This document shows, piece by piece, positions 28,943-37,778 of a stretch of 64,000 nt of DNA (position 1 is its first letter; every line of letters begins with the position of its first letter). Source of the DNA: Sphingomonas sp. C3-2 (GTDB lineage: Bacteria > Pseudomonadota > Alphaproteobacteria > Sphingomonadales > Sphingomonadaceae); the NCBI RefSeq assembly GCF_033025475.1, contig NZ_CP130322.1:1861001-1925000 (forward strand), read 5' to 3'. Made by a program: the position numbers and the translations under genes. The notes beneath the pieces were generated by a model that was given only the letters and a program-made list of their open reading frames with translations, was not told where the DNA came from and searched no databases.

Positions 28943-30382
28943 CAGCGCGATCATCGCGTCGATATCGACATGGCGTTCCAGCTCGGCGGCAATCGCGTCG
29001 AGCGCGCGGTCGATCTGCGTGCCGTGATGCTGCCCGTCGCTCGCAACGCCCAATCGCTCCAGAAAGGCGCGGCGATGGCCGGGCTGTTCGAACAGCCCGT
29101 GGAGATAGGTGCCCATCACCCGCCCGTCCGCGCTGATCGCGCCGTCCGCCGTGCCGCCGTCGATCTGCGCATAAGGCCGCGCGCAGTCGTCGCCATGGGT
29201 GCGGCCCATATGCATTTCATAGCCTGAAAGCGCGCCGCCCATCGCATGGCCGGTCACCGGCTTCAGCGTCTTTTCGCCGGTCAGCACGGTCTCGATATCG
29301 AGCAGCCCCAGCCCGTCGACCGCACCCGCCGGCCCCTCGACGCCGTCGGGATCGGCGATCCGCCGTCCCAGCATCTGATAGCCGCCGCACAGCCCCAATA
29401 TCGCACCCCCGCGCCGGTGATGCGCGCGCAGGTCGATATCCCAGCCCTCGGCGCGCAGCGCGGCGAGATCGGCGATCGTCGATTTCGATCCGGCCAAGAT
29501 CACAAGGTCGATATCGGCGGGAATCGGTGTCCCCGGCTTCACCCAGACCAGTTCCACCGCGCTTTCCAGCGCGAGCGGGTCGAGATCGTCGAAATTGGAG
29601 ATACGCGGCAATATCGGGCAGGCGATCCGCACCCGGCCCGCGCCCTTCGCCGCGCCGCGCTCCAAAATCACCGCATCCTCGCTCGGCAGATATTTGACCG
29701 GGGTCAGCCACGGCACCACGCCATAGCCGCGCCAGCCCGAAAGCGCCTCGATCTGCCGATAGCCATCCTCGAACAGGCTGATATCGCCGCGAAACTTGTT
29801 GATGAGGAACCCGTGGATCATCGCCGCATCCTCGGGCGCGATCACGGTGCGCGTGCCGACCACGGCGGCGATCACCCCGCCCCGGTCGATATCGCCGACC
29901 AGGATCACCGGCACCCCGGCGGCGCGCGCAAAGCCCATATTGGCGATGTCGCCCGCGCGCAGGTTGATCTCGGCGGGCGATCCCGCCCCCTCGATCACCA
30001 CGATGTCCGCCTGTTCGCGCAGCCGCCAATAGCTTTCGAGCACATGGCCCAGAAGCGGCTTGCGCGCCTCGCGGAAATTGCCGCCATGGATGCTGCCGCG
30101 CACCCGGCCGTGCACCACCAGTTGCGATGTCCGGTCGGCCTGCGGTTTCAGCAGCACGGGGTTCATATCGGTGTGTGGCGGCACCCGGCAGGCAATCGCT
30201 TGCAGCGCCTGCGCGCGGCCGATCTCGCCGCCATCGGCGGTGACGGCGGCATTGTTCGACATGTTCTGCGGCTTGAACGGGCGCACGGTGAGCCCGCGAT
30301 TGGCGAGCGCGCGGCAGATCCCCGCCACCAGCACCGATTTGCCGACATCGGACCCCGTTCCCTGCAGCATCAAAGCGCCCAT
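28910..30382 (-). CDS. cobQ: Cobyric acid synthase
   Basis: This glutamine-dependent enzyme amidates four side chains of adenosylcobyrinate a,c-diamide. The start is the ATG at 30382 (MGALMLQGTGSDVGKS), and the protein has 490 residues. An in-frame ATG at 30406 is less likely. The N-terminal P-loop-like GTGSDVGKS, the EGAGSPAEINLR block and the C-terminal class I glutamine amidotransferase domain with GLCGGYQMLG (nucleophilic Cys) and GTYLHGLFE (His) are seen. It overlaps the cbiB stop by 13 bases and ends inside the 3' end of the convergent cobS gene. Confidence 0.97.
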   Translation of the reverse strand: MGALMLQGTGSDVGKSVLVAGICRALANRGLTVRPFKPQNMSNNAAVTADGGEIGRAQALQAIACRVPPHTDMNPVLLKPQADRTSQLVVHGRVRGSIHGGNFREARKPLLGHVLESYWRLREQADIVVIEGAGSPAEINLRAGDIANMGFARAAGVPVILVGDIDRGGVIAAVVGTRTVIAPEDAAMIHGFLINKFRGDISLFEDGYRQIEALSGWRGYGVVPWLTPVKYLPSEDAVILERGAAKGAGRVRIACPILPRISNFDDLDPLALESAVELVWVKPGTPIPADIDLVILAGSKSTIADLAALRAEGWDIDLRAHHRRGGAILGLCGGYQMLGRRIADPDGVEGPAGAVDGLGLLDIETVLTGEKTLKPVTGHAMGGALSGYEMHMGRTHGDDCARPYAQIDGGTADGAISADGRVMGTYLHGLFEQPGHRRAFLERLGVASDGQHHGTQIDRALDAIAAELERHVDIDAMIALSAEARGNQGD

Positions 30383-31308
30383 GCAATGCTCCCTGCGCCG
30401 ATCCACAACAGGAAACAGGCGTTTTTGTAGATGATCAGCGCGCGCGCGAGGTCGCGTGTTTCCGCATCGCGTCCCTCGCCGCCGATCCAGGCTTTGTCCA
30501 GCACCACCCCGTCATAGGCGACGGGCCCGGCCAGCCGCACGCCCAGCGCCCCCGCCATCGCCGCTTCAGGCCATCCGGCATTGGGGGAGGCGTGCTTGCG
30601 CCCGTCGCGGCGCATCGTGGCCAGCCCGCGCCCGCCCGCGATGGCGATCAGCAGCCCGGCGAGCCGCGCGGGGATGAAATTGGCGATATCGTCGGCGCGC
30701 GCGGCGGCCCAGCCAAAATGCGTATAAGGCGCTTCCTTGTGCCCGATCAGGCTGTCGGCGGTGTTCAGGGCCTTATACGCCCAGATGCCGGGCAGCCCGA
30801 GCAGCATCAGCCAGAAGAGCGGCGCAACCACCCCGTCGCAAAAGCTTTCGGACAGGCTTTCGATCGCCGCGCGGCTCACCCCGGCTTCGTCCAGATCGCG
30901 CGTGTCGCGCCCGACGATCATCGCCACCGCGCGGCGCGCGGCGGGCAGGTCGCCGGCGGCCAGCGCCTGCCCCACCGGGCGGACATGATCATAAAGGCTG
31001 CGCTGCGCGAGCGCGGGAAAGGCGAGGATCGCGGTCGCCACCCAGTGCCAGCGCCCGAAGCATTGCTCGGCAATAAGCGCAAGGCCCCAGGCTCCGCCCC
31101 CCGCCATGCCCAGCAGCAGCAAGACCGTCATCACCCCCAGCATGCGGCGCGTCGCATCGCTTTTGTCGGGCCGGTTCCAGCGCCGGTCGCAGCGCGCGAT
31201 CAGCCGCGCAAAGCCCCCCACCGGATGCCCCACGCGCCGGTAGAGCGCGTCAGGCCAGCCGATCGCCGCGTCGAGTATGAGTGCGAGCACCGCCATCGGC
31301 TCAGCCAT
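30370..31308 (-). CDS. cobD: Adenosylcobinamide-phosphate synthase (CbiB/CobD type)
   Basis: This membrane protein joins cobyric acid and aminopropanol (phosphate). The start is taken at the ATG at 31308 (MAEPMAVLALILDAAIGWP), overlapping the upstream gene by 8 bases. A longer frame to 31383 would add 25 residues of shifted upstream sequence. The 312-residue protein has family motifs HPVGGFARLI, ESLSESFCDGVVAPLFW, YKALNTADSLIGHK and SPNAGWPEAAMAGALG, and several membrane helices. The cobD name follows the Pseudomonas/alphaproteobacterial nomenclature. Salmonella calls it cbiB. Confidence 0.96.
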   Translation of the reverse strand: MAEPMAVLALILDAAIGWPDALYRRVGHPVGGFARLIARCDRRWNRPDKSDATRRMLGVMTVLLLLGMAGGGAWGLALIAEQCFGRWHWVATAILAFPALAQRSLYDHVRPVGQALAAGDLPAARRAVAMIVGRDTRDLDEAGVSRAAIESLSESFCDGVVAPLFWLMLLGLPGIWAYKALNTADSLIGHKEAPYTHFGWAAARADDIANFIPARLAGLLIAIAGGRGLATMRRDGRKHASPNAGWPEAAMAGALGVRLAGPVAYDGVVLDKAWIGGEGRDAETRDLARALIIYKNACFLLWIGAGSIAWAL

Positions 31309-32302
31309 CGCCAAGCGCCCTGTCGAGCCGGTCAAGCGCTTCCATGCCCCCCGGCAGGCCGATGCGCAGCCAATGGGGTGCATAGTCGAACGGGCGCGTC
31401 AGGATCGCCGCGCGCGCCAGCCGCTCGAACAGCGCCGACGCATCTGCCGTCTCCACCAGCCGGAAGAGCGGGCAGTTCCCGTGCGGGCTGAGGCCATGAC
31501 GTCGCAGCACGCTATCGAGCCGGTCTGCCTGGGTTTTGAGGCTTTCGCGCGTGGCGGCAATCCACGCCGCATCGGCATAGGCCGCCGCCCCGATCGCGAC
31601 GGCGCCTGCGCTCACCGGCCAGCTTCCGACGAACGCGCGCAGCCGCGCAATCAGCTTGGGCGGCGCGATGGCGAAGCCGAGCCGCAGTCCCGCCAGCCCA
31701 AAGAATTTGCCGAAGGACCGTGTCACGATCAGCGGCAATCCCGCGCCCACCAGCGGCGCGGCGGACAGTTCGGGCATGCAGTCGCCAAACGCCTCGTCGA
31801 CGATCAGCCACCCGCCCCGCGCGCTCTGCGTCTCGGCAAGGTGGTGGAGCGTCTCGGCCGGGCTTGTCTCGCCATCGGGGTTGTTGGGGTTGGCGATCAC
31901 CAGCGTGCCCGCATGGCCGGCATGCGCCAGCACCGCGTCGCGGCTGGCGCTGCGCGCGCCATCAAAGGCGTCGGCATAGGTGCGGTAAGCGGGGCTCGCG
32001 ATCAGCGCGTCGTCCGGCAGCCCCAGAAGCGGCAGCAGGCGCAGCGCCATCTCGCTGCCCGGCACCGCGCAGACATAGTCGGGCGGCGCGCCGAAATGCG
32101 CGGCGGCGGCGTGCTCCAGTTCGGCGAGTGCGGTGGGCGCGGGAAGTGCGCGCCAGTCGACCCTGATATCGGCCGCCCCCGGCCAGGGATCGGGGTTGAT
32201 CCCGGTCGACAGGTCGATCCAGTCGGCTGCGCCCTGGCCGAAATGCGCCTGCGCCGCGGCGATATTTCCCCCATGATGCAACCAGTCGTGCAACGCACCC
32301 AT
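31301..32302 (-). CDS. L-threonine-O-3-phosphate decarboxylase-type PLP enzyme for B12 (CobC in Pseudomonas naming)
   Basis: This class I/II fold PLP enzyme makes the aminopropanol phosphate linker from threonine phosphate. The ATG at 32302 begins MGALHDWLHHGGNIAAAQAH, the typical N-terminus. The frame extends further upstream without conserved content. The 333-residue protein shows DWIDLSTGINP, VIANPNNPDGET, DEAFGDCMPE and the Schiff-base lysine in TRSFGKFFGLAGLRLGF. It is the first gene of the minus-strand operon with cobD and cobQ, and is divergent from cobU across 75 bases. Its symbol differs between systems (cobC or cobD), so none is given. Confidence 0.93.
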   Translation of the reverse strand: MGALHDWLHHGGNIAAAQAHFGQGAADWIDLSTGINPDPWPGAADIRVDWRALPAPTALAELEHAAAAHFGAPPDYVCAVPGSEMALRLLPLLGLPDDALIASPAYRTYADAFDGARSASRDAVLAHAGHAGTLVIANPNNPDGETSPAETLHHLAETQSARGGWLIVDEAFGDCMPELSAAPLVGAGLPLIVTRSFGKFFGLAGLRLGFAIAPPKLIARLRAFVGSWPVSAGAVAIGAAAYADAAWIAATRESLKTQADRLDSVLRRHGLSPHGNCPLFRLVETADASALFERLARAAILTRPFDYAPHWLRIGLPGGMEALDRLDRALGDG

Positions 32303-32377
32303 CCCGCAATCGCCAAGCCGATGGTCGTCCGCGCAAAAATCCCGGCGGCTTAGTGAAATGTCTGTTAGACGCGCGGA

Positions 32378-32902
32378 ATGATGACAGAGACCGGTTTTCG
32401 TACCGCGCTGGTAACGGGCGGGGCCCGTTCGGGAAAGAGCCGTTATGCACAGGCCTGCGCCGAAGCGCTGCCGGGGCGGCTGGTCTTTGTCGCCACCGCG
32501 CAGGCCTTCGACGCCGAGATGGCCGATCGCATCGCGCGCCACCGCGATGATCGCGGCGAACGCTGGTCGACGGTCGAGGACCCCTTCGATCTGCCCCAGA
32601 CGATCCTGCGCTGTGCCGCGCCCGACTCGGTGGTGCTGGTCGATTGCCTCACCCTTTGGGCGTCGAACCTGCTGCTTGCCGAGCGCGACGGCGTCGCCGC
32701 CACCCGCGCGCTGGTCGAATCGATCGCTGGTGCGGCCGGTCCGGTCGTCTTCGTTACCAACGAGGTGGGCATGGGAATCGTGCCCGAAAACGCGCTGGCC
32801 CGGGCCTTTCGCGACCTTGCGGGGACGGTCAACCAGGCCGTGGCGGGGGCGTGCGACAGCGTCACGCTGATGGTCGCGGGGCTGCCGCTTCGGGTAAAAT
32901 AG
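32378..32902 (+). CDS. cobU: Adenosylcobinamide kinase / adenosylcobinamide-phosphate guanylyltransferase
   Basis: This bifunctional enzyme activates cobinamide to AdoCbi-GDP. The 174-residue protein starts at ATG 32378 or the next codon ATG 32381. The P-loop GGARSGKSRYAQ lies at about residues 15-26, the catalytic region contains AQAFDAEMADRIARHRDDR, and FVTNEVGMGIVPENALARAF is near the end. It is divergent from the threonine-phosphate decarboxylase gene and probably shares a promoter region with it. Confidence 0.96.
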   Translation: MMTETGFRTALVTGGARSGKSRYAQACAEALPGRLVFVATAQAFDAEMADRIARHRDDRGERWSTVEDPFDLPQTILRCAAPDSVVLVDCLTLWASNLLLAERDGVAATRALVESIAGAAGPVVFVTNEVGMGIVPENALARAFRDLAGTVNQAVAGACDSVTLMVAGLPLRVK

Positions 32903-33023
32903 TTTCTGTTTTAACTACATAAACAGAGGCTGGCGCTTCGGTCCACGCGGCGTGAAAACGGGACGAGCGGAGGCTGGGGTGGTTGAGGCTTCAGTTATCA
33001 AAGCCTAATTCACAGCCGCCATA

Positions 33024-33043
33024 AAAGCGCGCGGTCGCGCTTT
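33024..33043 (+). terminator. Perfect hairpin downstream of cobU, candidate terminator
   Basis: AAAGCGCG, loop CGGT, CGCGCTTT, followed by GCTTATT. The stem is 8 bp and ends in a short T run. It lies about 120 bases after cobU in a 227-base gap in which no gene is convincing. Confidence 0.45.
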
Positions 33044-33129
33044 GCTTATTATACCTGAGTCGGCAGACGACTTCGAGGTTGGACTCGAAACGACCGCGCG
33101 CTGCCGGGCGGAATGATTGAGGGTTATAC

Positions 33130-35037
33130 ATGCTCCTTGCACGGGAGTCTCTCGACGCGGGCCTGCTGTTTCTCGCCCTGATGAATCTGGTTGTTCCGGC
33201 GCTTGCGGCCTGGAACGTCAAGCGTCCCTATCAACTGCGGTTCGACGATCGCGCCGAATGGGCGCTGTTCGGCCTTGGTTTTGCCTCTTCGGGCATGATC
33301 GCGGCGCTCGCCGTGCCCATGGGCGGCAGCCTCGATCTGGTGATGATCGCCTTTGGCGCATCGGTCTTCGCGCTGCGCCATTTCGTGCCGCGGCTCACGC
33401 TCACCGGGGCCTGCGAAACCGCGCTTGCCCCTTTCACCTTCCTGATCGCGACGCTGTGGAGCTTTGCGCTCGTCGGCGAACTCGGCTTCCCGCACTGGTT
33501 CAAGGTGCTGATGCTCTTCGGCAGCCTGGCCGGGATGATCGGCCTCGGCTTTTCGATGGCGGGGCGTTTCGCGCGCCAGTCGCTCCTCACCCACCGCGAA
33601 TGGCAACGGCCGACCGCGCCGCTTCCGATGCGCAGCGCAGGGCGCCTGCCCAAGGTTTCGGTCCAGCTCGCCTGCTATGCCGAGCCGCCCGAAGTGGTGA
33701 TCGCGACGATCGATCATCTCGCGCGCCTCGATTATCCGAATTACGAAGTCATGGTGTGCGACAACAACACGCCCGACGAGGCGCTGTGGCGCCCGCTCGA
33801 GGCACACTGCGCGCGCCTCAACCGCGAACTTGGCTTCGAACGCTTCCGCTTCTTCCATGTCGCGCCGCTTGCTGGCGCCAAGGCGGGCGCGCTCAATTGG
33901 TGCCTGCCGCGCATGGCGCCCGATGCCGAGGTGATCGCCGTCATCGACGCCGATTATTTCGCCGAACCCGATTTCCTCGCGCGGCTCGTCGGTTATTTCG
34001 ACGATCCCAAATTCGCCTATGTCCAGACGCCGCACGATTATCGCGGCTATGCCGGCAGCCCGTATCTCAATGCCTGCTACTGGGAATATATGCCCAGCAA
34101 CAAGGTCGATATGCCGGGCGTCAGCCAATATGGCGCGGGCTTCACCATCGGCACGATGTGCCTCATCCGCACCGAGGCGCTGAAGCGCGCGGGCGGCTGG
34201 GCCGAATGGTGCCTGACCGAGGATTCCGAAGTCTCGGTGCGCATCCGCGCGCTCGGCTATCACGGGCTCTATCTGCGCCAGACCTTCGGGCGCGGGCTGA
34301 TCCCCGAAACCTTCGAGGATTACAAGAAGCAGCGTTTTCGCTGGACGGCGGGGCCGGTGCAGCAGCTGTGCCGTTACTGGCGTCTCTATCTGCCCAGGCC
34401 CTTTGCCGCGCCGTCGAACCTGAAGCCGTGGTGCAAGCTGCTCGAATTCCAGCGCAGCCTCGCCCCGCTTGCGGGGGCGGTCACCCAGATCATGGCGGTG
34501 TTCACCAGCATCTTCCTTGCCGTCATGACGGCAAGCGACGCGCTGCCCGCGCTGGTCCTCCCCGATATCGGCTGGGCGGTGCTGCTGCTCGGGATGGCAA
34601 GCGGGCTGGTGCGCATCTGGCATCGCTACCGCCTCACCGGCACGCGCCGGCTGCGTGACATGCTGGGCGGCGAACTCGCGCGGCTCTCGCTCACCTATGT
34701 CGCGGCGGTCGCCAGCTTTGCCGGCCTGTCGCGCAAACCGCTCGCCTGGCGTCGGACGCCCAAGTTCAAGGCGGAAAATGCCGGGCTCACCGCGCTCTAC
34801 AAGTGCCTGCCCGAAACGATGGTGGGGATGTTCCACCTCGTCCCGGCCTGGTTCATCCTCGTCCGCTGGGACGGGATCGGTGCGCATCTCGGCCTTGTGT
34901 CGCTGGCGATGGTGCTGTTTTCGGCGCTGCGCTTCTTCGCGGCCCCCGTCATGGCGGTGCTCAGCGAAAAGCATCTCTACCGGATCAACCTGCCCTATGC
35001 CGAGGGCGGGCTTGCACCGGGGTCGCTCAAGGCTTGA
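33130..35037 (+). CDS. Membrane-bound family 2 glycosyltransferase (cellulose-synthase-like)
   Basis: This 635-residue inner-membrane protein has several N-terminal helices (residues about 10-150), a cytosolic GT2 catalytic domain and C-terminal helices. Catalytic signatures are KVSVQLACYAEPPEV, DNNTPD, the DAD metal motif in AVIDADYF (about residue 273), the acceptor Asp in CLTEDSEVSVRIRALGY, and QRFRW (about residue 400), the QxxRW-type motif of processive enzymes. It probably polymerises or transfers an envelope or exopolysaccharide sugar. No partner genes flank it, so the product is unknown. Confidence 0.9.
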   Translation: MLLARESLDAGLLFLALMNLVVPALAAWNVKRPYQLRFDDRAEWALFGLGFASSGMIAALAVPMGGSLDLVMIAFGASVFALRHFVPRLTLTGACETALAPFTFLIATLWSFALVGELGFPHWFKVLMLFGSLAGMIGLGFSMAGRFARQSLLTHREWQRPTAPLPMRSAGRLPKVSVQLACYAEPPEVVIATIDHLARLDYPNYEVMVCDNNTPDEALWRPLEAHCARLNRELGFERFRFFHVAPLAGAKAGALNWCLPRMAPDAEVIAVIDADYFAEPDFLARLVGYFDDPKFAYVQTPHDYRGYAGSPYLNACYWEYMPSNKVDMPGVSQYGAGFTIGTMCLIRTEALKRAGGWAEWCLTEDSEVSVRIRALGYHGLYLRQTFGRGLIPETFEDYKKQRFRWTAGPVQQLCRYWRLYLPRPFAAPSNLKPWCKLLEFQRSLAPLAGAVTQIMAVFTSIFLAVMTASDALPALVLPDIGWAVLLLGMASGLVRIWHRYRLTGTRRLRDMLGGELARLSLTYVAAVASFAGLSRKPLAWRRTPKFKAENAGLTALYKCLPETMVGMFHLVPAWFILVRWDGIGAHLGLVSLAMVLFSALRFFAAPVMAVLSEKHLYRINLPYAEGGLAPGSLKA

Positions 35038-35046
35038 TCAGTAACC

Positions 35047-35076
35047 GGGGCGGGCGCTACACCAGCGGCCCGCCCC
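35047..35076. terminator. GC-rich inverted repeat between convergent GT2 and proC genes
   Basis: GGGGCGGGC pairs with GCCCGCCCC around a loop that can itself pair (GCT/AGC). It lies between the two convergent stops. T runs are poor on both sides, so its strength as a terminator is uncertain. Confidence 0.45.
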
Positions 35077-35094
35077 CCGTTATTCGTGCGGGGC

Positions 35095-35940
35095 TCAGCC
35101 CTGCGCCGTCGCCTTGGCGCGGCGCGCTTCCTCCGCCAGTTCGACCGCGCGTTCGGCTGCGGCCTTGAGTGTCGCCTCCACAAGCGCATAGATCGCCCGG
35201 TCGGCATCCAGCACATTCAGCCCGGCGCGGGTCGTCCCGCCGGGGCTTGCCACCCGGTCGGCCAGTTCGGCCGGGGTTTCGGTCGATGCGGCGGCCAGCG
35301 CCGCTGCGCCTTCGACGGTCGCCAGCGCCAGCTGCTGCGCCTGGTCCTCGGAAAAGCCCAGTGCGCGCGCGCCTGACGCCATGGCGTCGATAAAGCGGTA
35401 GACAAAGGCCGGGCCCGATCCCGAAACCGCGGTCCCTGCGTCGATCAGCGCCTCGCTTTCCACCCACATCGCCAGCCCCAGCGGCTCGGCCAGCGCCTGC
35501 ACCGCCATGCGCGCGGTGGGGGCGGTGCCGTCAGCCGCGTGGAGCAGCGCCACGCCCTTGCCCAGCGCCACCGGCAAATTGGGCATGATGCGGATGACGC
35601 CCGCCGCGTCAGGAAAGGCCGCGCCCAGCGTCTGCAGGTCTACGCCCGCCATGACCGAGGCGATCGCCGTGTCCCCATCGGTGGTGGCGGCCAGCCCGGC
35701 GGCGGCGCTTTCGAACATCTGCGGCTTCACGCCGAGGAGGAGGAGCGCGGGGGGTGCCTCGCCGCTGGGCAGCGCGGTGAAATGCCGCACCCCGGCGGGC
35801 ACCGCGCGGGGCGAGGGATCGATCACGGTAACACTGGCGGGGTCGAGCCCCGTCTCGATCCAGCGCGACAGCATCGCGCCCACCATGTTGCCGCACCCAA
35901 GCAGCCACAGCTGCCGCGAAACCGTGAAAGGATAGATCAT
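35095..35940 (-). CDS. proC: Pyrroline-5-carboxylate reductase
   Basis: This is the last step of proline synthesis. The 281-residue protein has the N-terminal NAD(P) motif LLGCGNMVGAML (about residues 13-24), VIRIMPNLPVALGKGVALL, and the C-terminal signature ALIDAGTAVSGSGPAFVYRF followed by RVASPGGTTRAGLNVL. There is an ATG start at 35940. The gene stands alone between a convergent GT2 gene and the upstream M23 peptidase gene, which is on the same strand with a gap of about 75 bases. Confidence 0.97.
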   Translation of the reverse strand: MIYPFTVSRQLWLLGCGNMVGAMLSRWIETGLDPASVTVIDPSPRAVPAGVRHFTALPSGEAPPALLLLGVKPQMFESAAAGLAATTDGDTAIASVMAGVDLQTLGAAFPDAAGVIRIMPNLPVALGKGVALLHAADGTAPTARMAVQALAEPLGLAMWVESEALIDAGTAVSGSGPAFVYRFIDAMASGARALGFSEDQAQQLALATVEGAAALAAASTETPAELADRVASPGGTTRAGLNVLDADRAIYALVEATLKAAAERAVELAEEARRAKATAQG

Positions 35941-36016
35941 ATACCGCGCGTTAGGCGAAAAGGCGGGTGACGAAAAGCGCCTCTGTGCGAAACAAAGCTG
36001 CGCGTGGGCGCTGGGC

Positions 36017-37567
36017 TCAGCGCACTGCCGCTTGTGTGCCGCCCGCAGGGGCTGCCGGGGCTGCCGCCGGTCCGCCGACGCGTACGCCGGTCAGCTGGTT
36101 CAGCTTGGCGCGGAAGCGCGCGAGTTCGCCGCCCGAAAGCTGCGCCTTCTGGACGAAGGACACCGATTTCGGATTGATCGCCTGCCCGTTGCGATAGAGT
36201 TCGTAATGGAGGTGCGGCCCGGTCGACAGTCCGGTCGATCCGACATAGCCGATCACCTGCCCCTGCGAAACGCGCGCGCCGCCGCGCACCGCGATTCGGC
36301 TCATATGCGCATAGCTGGTGGCGAGCCCGCCGCCATGCTGAAGCTTGACGTAATTGCCATAGCCGCGATTGCGCCCGGCAAAGGTGACGACGCCGTCGGT
36401 CGCCGCGCGGATCGGGGCGCCGTGCGGGGCACCGAAATCGAGCCCCTTGTGCAGCCGTGAATAGCCGAGCAGCGGGTGCCGTCGCATCCCGAATCCCGAG
36501 GTCAGCCGCCCGGTTACCGGCTGCACCATCGTGCCGCGCTGCTGGCCGACGCCCGCTGCCTCGAACCATTCGGTGCGCCCGCCGCTCGTCCACTCGATCA
36601 TGCGGATCTTGCGCTTGCCCTGATCAAGCCCCGCGTAAAGCAGCTTACCGACCTTGGTCTCGCCGGTTTCGGCGCGCGCATGTTCGATGATGATGTCGAA
36701 CCGGTCGTCGGCCCTCAGCTGGCTCATCGGCACCTGGGTCGCGATCGCGCGGATATAGGCCTGGATCGCGCTGCCCGGAACGCCCGCCGCGCGCGCCGAG
36801 GCCACCAGATTGGACCCGCGCCGCCCCTGGATGCGTAAAGGTGTATGGTCGACCGCGATCGGAATCTTGCGCAGGCTCAGCGCACCGTTCACGCGTTCCA
36901 CCTGCAGCCGCATGTCGAAGGTCGCGCGGAACGCGAGCATGTCGAGCGGGCGGGAAACATTGCGGTTGGGGCGGCGGCCGAGCGTGATGTCCATCCGCGT
37001 GCCGGGGATGATCTCCTTCATCGGCACCGCCTGCGCCACCATCCTGGCTACCTGTGCGGCCTCGGCATCGCCCACGCCCGCGCGGGTCAGCACGCGCGAA
37101 AAGCCGTCGCCGCGGCTGACGGTTGCGACCAGATCGATCGACGGGCGTTCGGGGGTCGAGGTCAGCGGCGCGACCAGATCGGTCGCGTTCATCCGCTTGC
37201 CCATGTCGCTGCCCAGCGCCATCGGCTGGATCACCTGCGCGCGCGCTTCGCTGCGCTCGTCTTCGGTGATAGTGTTGGGTTCGACCGCGATCAGCGGGCG
37301 CAGTCCGGGCGACAGCGCCCAGGCGGAGGAGATAAGGACGACGCAGGTGGCCACCCCGCGAAACCATTCGCGTGAACCGATGCGCGCGCCAAGGTCGGGA
37401 ACAAGGTCGATGTCGCCGAGCGCGGCCTGAAGGCGGCTCCAGCGCGAGGCGGCGGGGCTCTTGCGCCCGAACGTGCCGCCCTGGCCACGGCCGATCGCCT
37501 GGTCGAGCGAAAGCGCAGCCGTGCCGCCGCCATTCGCGCCCAATGCGTAGTCGCTCCGCTGATACAA
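36017..37567 (-). CDS. M23 family metallopeptidase (LytM/NlpD-type murein endopeptidase)
   Basis: This 516-residue envelope protein has an N-terminal cytosolic part of about 70 residues, one membrane helix (FRGVATCVVLISSAWALSP) and a LysM/opacity-like middle region. The C-terminal M23 domain carries the Zn motif HKGLDFGAPHG (H and D ligands) and HLHYELYRNG (HxH), within GFGMRRHPLLGYSRLHKG. All metal ligands are intact, so active cleavage of peptidoglycan cross-links is likely. It is divergent from the helicase gene by about 210 bases. Confidence 0.93.
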   Translation of the reverse strand: MYQRSDYALGANGGGTAALSLDQAIGRGQGGTFGRKSPAASRWSRLQAALGDIDLVPDLGARIGSREWFRGVATCVVLISSAWALSPGLRPLIAVEPNTITEDERSEARAQVIQPMALGSDMGKRMNATDLVAPLTSTPERPSIDLVATVSRGDGFSRVLTRAGVGDAEAAQVARMVAQAVPMKEIIPGTRMDITLGRRPNRNVSRPLDMLAFRATFDMRLQVERVNGALSLRKIPIAVDHTPLRIQGRRGSNLVASARAAGVPGSAIQAYIRAIATQVPMSQLRADDRFDIIIEHARAETGETKVGKLLYAGLDQGKRKIRMIEWTSGGRTEWFEAAGVGQQRGTMVQPVTGRLTSGFGMRRHPLLGYSRLHKGLDFGAPHGAPIRAATDGVVTFAGRNRGYGNYVKLQHGGGLATSYAHMSRIAVRGGARVSQGQVIGYVGSTGLSTGPHLHYELYRNGQAINPKSVSFVQKAQLSGGELARFRAKLNQLTGVRVGGPAAAPAAPAGGTQAAVR

Positions 37568-37778
37568 GGCTTACGCCCCCCGAATTCCACTTTGCCCCTC
37601 GAAGCACCCCGAAAGGCGTTCGACCCGTTTGGCTGTGTGTGAAGGCGCAGGGTTAAAGTCAAATTAAGCCCGATTGCGGGGGCCGCCTTCTGCGGTGAAC
37701 CGTGCGGATCGAGGGATTGGGGGGCTGCGCGGCAACGGGGTTCTTGCGCTTGTCGGTGCGATTGCCGATTTAGGGGGC

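Noticed and set aside
32991..33221. 76-codon minus-strand frame between cobU and the glycosyltransferase gene
   Set aside because: It overlaps the glycosyltransferase start and a hairpin and has no conserved features.
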